The position numbers and the translations under genes were made by a program. 64,000 nucleotides of DNA from Glycine soja. Taxonomy: Eukaryota > Streptophyta > Magnoliopsida > Fabales > Fabaceae. The notes beneath the pieces were generated by a model. That model was not told the DNA's origin and did no database searches. It worked only from the letters and a program-made list of their open reading frames with translations. Of this stretch, positions 59,967 through 64,000 are shown in pieces. Each line of letters begins with the position of its first letter. The first letter of the stretch is position 1. The DNA lies in the NCBI RefSeq assembly GCF_004193775.1, contig NC_041018.1, positions 32,509,940-32,573,939 of the forward strand, in the 5' to 3' direction.

Positions 59967-60597
59967 GCAGCACACGTTTATTTAATTATACTATTTATAC
60001 AATATTTTTTTACAACACATTAGAATATTGTTTTCCTTCATTCTTTCCATTATATTATATCAAATCATATCTGACGGTACTTATCTCAAATTTCCCATGT
60101 TTTTTCTTTATTGTACAAAATATCATAGAAAATGATTAGAGTAGTATTGTTATATATTTTAAATAGTTTTATTAATTTTGTCAGAAATCATCTTATATCA
60201 CAGAACTCAATATTTGTTTAATTATATAATAATTCATAATTATAGAATCTTTACATTGTCAAATGTATTCCAATTATATTCTTTATTATATACATGCAAT
60301 TTCTGTGACTCCAATACAAAGAGCAAAAGCCTGCAACAATTGAACTTGCTACTAAATATCTATACTCTACACTCCTTATAATTACAACTAACATGTAATA
60401 AACCCTTACGACCCCTTATTCGGCTTTAAATAAAGACCAGCAAAGCAAAAACAAAACTGAAGAAAATAAAAACTCTAACACAACAATCATTTTTTAAAAA
60501 CATTACTCATGGACTTATTTACAAACAAATTAATTAAAAGCATTAGAGATATCCAAAAGCAAAATAACTATATTTTGAATATACTCCTTAGTTTTCT
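58385..60597. other. Intergenic, 3' side of the MOT1 gene
   Basis: No gene seen. Contains a CT-rich stretch near 58685 and a long TA microsatellite at 59934-59963. The last 100-200 bases are probably the MOT1 3' UTR. Confidence 0.5.
59934..59963. repeat. AT microsatellite
   Basis: About 15 TA dinucleotides in intergenic DNA. Confidence 0.9.
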
Positions 60598-62076
60598 TCA
60601 AACTTGCTCGGGGCTTTTCATCGTCCAAATAGTAGAAAGTGGTTTACCCCTTGTCCAATTCCTCAGCCTAAGAAGCACATAGACAACCATTCCACACAAA
60701 AAGCCAAGAGCTGCACTTGATCCCACGAGTGAAACTGCAGTGATAACAAGAGTCACAAAGGAATCTTCCTTTGTGTTCATGTCCCTAGCACACATGGCTA
60801 GTTCAATTCCAGCAAACAAAAGCAACACCCCTAAGATCCCCACAGGAAACTGCTTCAAAATGTGTGCCAAAGAAGTTCCCAACACCAAACCCAACACCAA
60901 TTTGGCAACACCAAGAAGTGCCACACACCCACCACTCCTTCCACCAAATTTGTATTGCCCCGCAAGTCCACCAGCACCATGGCAACTCGGCATAGCACCA
61001 AACCAACTACCAATCAAGTTCATCAATCCCACTGTCACTGACAACGAAGTGGCTGAGAAATCCTTCCCTGGGAACAAATCTGATGACAACTTGCAAACAG
61101 CCACCACAGAGTTCAAAATCGACAATGGAAGTTGAGGGATTGCACCCTTCACAAAACCCTTTTTCCATGCATGCTTAGAGAACTTCACTACTTCTATTGA
61201 GGAAGGTCCAAACTTTATTTCATGCACCACCTCATGCCTTCTTATGAAGGCCAAAACAACCCCCAACACAAACACCATGAAAGCAGAAGGTAGTGAGAAA
61301 ATAACCTTCCTCACCCTGCTTGTCCTGCTTCTTGCAACAACCTCATTATTCCTCTTTTGACCACCCAAATCATCATCACCACCACCACTTTCCACAACAT
61401 CACAACACCCTCTACTCTTCTCCCCAGCCCCATTCACAACCACAATGAAACACAAACAAACAATGGCCAAAACCAACCCATCAAGCCCAAACCAATGCCT
61501 CTCCCCCAAAGATTTAGACTTTGGCAAGTCCTGAATTTTCCTCACATACTTAACAGCTGTCAAGGCAAATGACAAACCTTGTGCTAGTTGAATTCCCCTC
61601 ACAACACAGAGAGGAATGAGCATGTAAACAAGCTGCATCAACCCTGTCACCCCCAAAACAAACAACACGCCGCCGGTTAATATACCGGCGGTCATGATCT
61701 CGGGCACACCGAAATCAGTGTCCGATAAGGCCTGGGCCGCAATGGACTTCATCGGCTGGACCGGCATAGGGACCCCATAGATGACACCAGTGATGATATT
61801 GTACACACCGGTAAATATCAGCGTGGTGCCAAGGTTGAGGTCCCTAGCAAGGGTCAAGGCCAAAACAATTGGTACATAAGTGCCAAGGTCACCCATGGCG
61901 CCATTGAGCTCACCCCATTTTGAGTGAAAAACCAAGTTGTTTTTTATTTTTTCCACCACTCCTTTGGCTGAAAATCCATTGGCTAGTGGGGTGGTGGTTG
62001 AAGGAGTATGAGTAGGAGTGATTTCCGGTGCTTCAGGATCTGAGATTGGAATTGAAGGAGGGTTTTGGTATGCCAT
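60598..62076 (-). CDS. MOT1: MOT1-type molybdate transporter (SULTR5 group), intronless
   Basis: A single exon of 492 residues, with ATG at 62076 and the stop at 60598-60600. About ten hydrophobic segments follow a polar N-terminus. The two signatures of the family are present: PVQPMKSIAA (105-114) and GAGGLAGQYKFGGRSGG (367-383). A charged loop (about 216-258) splits the protein. Like other SULTR5 members it has no STAS domain at the C-terminus. The family moves molybdate, which plants need for the molybdenum cofactor of nitrate reductase and related enzymes; legume members also serve nodules. Membrane of residence and paralogue identity cannot be read from the sequence. Length is slightly above the roughly 456 residues of Arabidopsis MOT1, mainly through the N-terminus and loop. 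Confidence 0.93.
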   Translation of the reverse strand: MAYQNPPSIPISDPEAPEITPTHTPSTTTPLANGFSAKGVVEKIKNNLVFHSKWGELNGAMGDLGTYVPIVLALTLARDLNLGTTLIFTGVYNIITGVIYGVPMPVQPMKSIAAQALSDTDFGVPEIMTAGILTGGVLFVLGVTGLMQLVYMLIPLCVVRGIQLAQGLSFALTAVKYVRKIQDLPKSKSLGERHWFGLDGLVLAIVCLCFIVVVNGAGEKSRGCCDVVESGGGDDDLGGQKRNNEVVARSRTSRVRKVIFSLPSAFMVFVLGVVLAFIRRHEVVHEIKFGPSSIEVVKFSKHAWKKGFVKGAIPQLPLSILNSVVAVCKLSSDLFPGKDFSATSLSVTVGLMNLIGSWFGAMPSCHGAGGLAGQYKFGGRSGGCVALLGVAKLVLGLVLGTSLAHILKQFPVGILGVLLLFAGIELAMCARDMNTKEDSFVTLVITAVSLVGSSAALGFLCGMVVYVLLRLRNWTRGKPLSTIWTMKSPEQV

Positions 62077-63636
62077 GGAAAATGTTATGTGTTTGGTTTG
62101 AATCTCTCGAGCAATAAATTAAGTAATTAACAAACCTATTAATTAACTGTAAGAGAAGTGAATATGAATGTGATATGTGGGAATTGGTTGTTGATTCAAT
62201 AGTGTGTTTGTTTTGTCAGTGAAAATGTGGTAGCACAAAATACGAGGCACATCCACCGCAGAAGTAAGAAAGAATTTGCTTCTCCAACCTCAATTTAAAG
62301 TTGTCTTACCGACAATTCAGACACACTCCTCGTAGGGATTTGAAAAATCAATGTTAGGACAACTTGTCATCAATCATGCAAAGATAAAACGTACAAAACA
62401 CTTCCCTTTCACAATCTACTGTTTGTTGATTTTATTAATACATGAACGTGAACATGTTTTCAGGATAACAAGTATTATATTACGGGTTAATAATTGTCGA
62501 ATCTGTGGATTAGAAAATAAAAAAAGGACAAGGTATTGACAAAGTGAATTTTATACATCTGAAACTCCTAGTTTTATTACTAAACAAAAATAGCAACAGG
62601 CAAGTCTACAATTGGTTGCCACAAGCATAGCTCTAGTTGTACAGCTAAGATATGGAAATAACATTAGAATTATTTGAGCCTCTTACCGAAAAACAAGAAG
62701 AAAAAAACACCAGGAATATTTCCTACATTAATTATATATAGACCATTAGTAAAGTTTGAGTTTAATTTCCAATTAATTTTTCACTAATCAAAGAGTATTA
62801 TTAACCATTTTATAGTGTAAATTAAAATTTATTGAGAAATTTATGCATAAAATATGTATGTATAATCACAAGTATATCCTACACAGTAACACTAATATCG
62901 TGGACCTAAATCTAGATTTCATATCAAAGACTAGTTGTACTTTTAGAAAGTCAAAATTATTAAATTTTTTAATTTTATTTTATTTTTTAAAATCAGAAAA
63001 TTTATATCATATATATATAGTTGAAAGAAATATTAAGAGAATATTAAATTATTTTATGATTTTTTTGTTCTAAAAGAAAACAAGTAAATTATTGTACGTA
63101 AAAGAAAAATTTGATTGATATTAAAAGATTATGATTCACTAGTATTAATTTTTTCAACTATGTTTGTATGGAATTTTAATCCCAAGTTAAGTACTAATTC
63201 CTAAAATCACCTAAAATCTTTAGTCGAGGAATTAAAAATTTATTTTAGACAACATTTTCATTAAAAGATAAAACCTTTAATATTTGTGTCATTCCATGAA
63301 TAGACATATCTTTTCATAAAAGAACATGTATTTTCATGAAAAATGTAACTTTTCATACATGCACCTTTTTAATGAATGGACACATTTTCATGAAAAAAAA
63401 TATAATATAATCTTTCATTTATTTACATATAGGAGGTAATATTCATCTAGATCTATGGCCAGAAAATTTGTTATGATATGTTTAACATATTTTTTAAATA
63501 AGATTATTATTTTTAATCCCTAAATGTTACTTTTATTTTTTATGTTATAAAATGAAGTTATTCAATGTTTTAATAGCTTTTTTTTTAAAAAAATACTACT
63601 ATGTTTTTGGTTCAATTTCTCTTTTTGAAAGGAAAA

Positions 63637-63682
<46 letters not shown>

Positions 63683-63765
63683 TTAAACGTAGTATACCTT
63701 AACCTTATGTTTGAAAAAGAATCAAACTAATATCTTCTCTCTGCATATAAAAACTCTTGTCACAT
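62077..63765. other. MOT1 upstream region and AT-rich intergenic DNA
   Basis: The MOT1 promoter should lie in the first several hundred bases, but no TATA box stands out. The rest has no supported gene. Confidence 0.5.
63638..63680. repeat. AT microsatellite
   Basis: About 21 TA dinucleotides, just before the CACTA terminus. Confidence 0.9.
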
Positions 63766-64000
63766 CACTACTGGAAAAATTGCGTTTAACGACGATGAAA
63801 TAAGCACTTCAAAGATGGTGGAAGCTCGTCTTTAAAGTTGACGTCGTTGTTTATGCTGGAACCTTCAACGACGGCCGCAAAACACCGTTTTAAATGAAGT
63901 CCCGAAGCAAGTTGTTGGTTACGCAGCAACGATGAGGAGAAAATAAATGTCTACATCGGTCCTTTACCCAGCAACGTCGTAGAAATAGGTAGTTTCTAAG
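63766..64000. mobile_element. Terminus of a CACTA (En/Spm) transposon, continues beyond the window
   Basis: CACTACTGGAAAAATTGCG begins at 63766 and matches the CACTA terminal form. Subterminal AACGACG / CGTCGTT / CAACGTCG motifs recur in both orientations, as expected for transposase-binding repeats. CAT at 63763-63765 would be the 3-bp target duplication. The other end and any transposase are outside the window. Confidence 0.8.

Noticed and set aside
1..64000. CRISPR arrays, prokaryotic operons, rRNA or tRNA genes
   Set aside because: No direct repeats with unique equal-length spacers, no convincing tRNA fold or rRNA segment. The tandem arrays present are retrotransposon or simple repeats in plant DNA.

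Overview
The window reads as plant nuclear DNA, most likely from a legume close to soybean (Glycine). It is AT-rich, has split genes with GT-AG introns, and is full of retrotransposon and MITE debris. The recognisable proteins are plant families: FLZ zinc finger, MIEL1-type E3 ligase, GPI-anchored GH17 glucanase, MOT1 molybdate transporter. The species is my inference from memory; no search was run.

Layout. 1-14499 is the right-hand part of a very large Ty3/gypsy element of the Tat/Ogre type on the + strand. In order it has a 5' leader, an extra ORF1, gag-protease (broken by one frameshift and one nonsense codon), a 280-nt intron that joins protease in frame to reverse transcriptase/RNase H/integrase, a structured 3' UTR with three covarying hairpins and a 55-bp tandem array, and a 3' LTR of about 3.0 kb (11476-14499). 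The 5' LTR and primer-binding site lie left of the window. 14500-23750 is repeat-rich intergenic DNA: GTAATCGATTAC palindromes, an LTR-like end, a TIR element carrying a degraded piece of an AT74-like phosphoglycerate-mutase gene, and a hAT transposase tail. 24596-25904 (+) is an FLZ zinc-finger gene. 26400-32050 is intergenic with a tandem duplication. 32329-35684 (-) is an 11-coding-exon MIEL1-like CHY/RING E3 ligase whose 5' UTR, TATA box and G-box pair reach to about 38210. 38293-43830 holds a MITE, an inverted-arm element and AT-rich DNA. 43840-46913 (+) is a TAF7 pseudogene with introns still present. 47100-48470 is a long-TIR element flanked by direct repeats. 49025-52211 (-) is a four-exon GPI-anchored beta-1,3-glucanase with MITEs in its introns. 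52483-60597 is intergenic with MITEs, a hAT tail, a recent duplication and a GGT/GAT-rich array. 60598-62076 (-) is a single-exon MOT1-type molybdate transporter. At 63766 the terminus of a CACTA transposon begins and runs off the right edge.

The four intact cellular genes (FLZ, MIEL1-like, GH17, MOT1) show no shared pathway or operon-like arrangement. The most system-like content is the Ogre element. Its intron starts exactly at the Gag-Pro stop, so retaining or removing the intron would choose Gag-Pro or Gag-Pro-Pol, and its 3' UTR carries repeated structured RNA. All exon junctions given here come from reading-frame arithmetic and splice consensus only.
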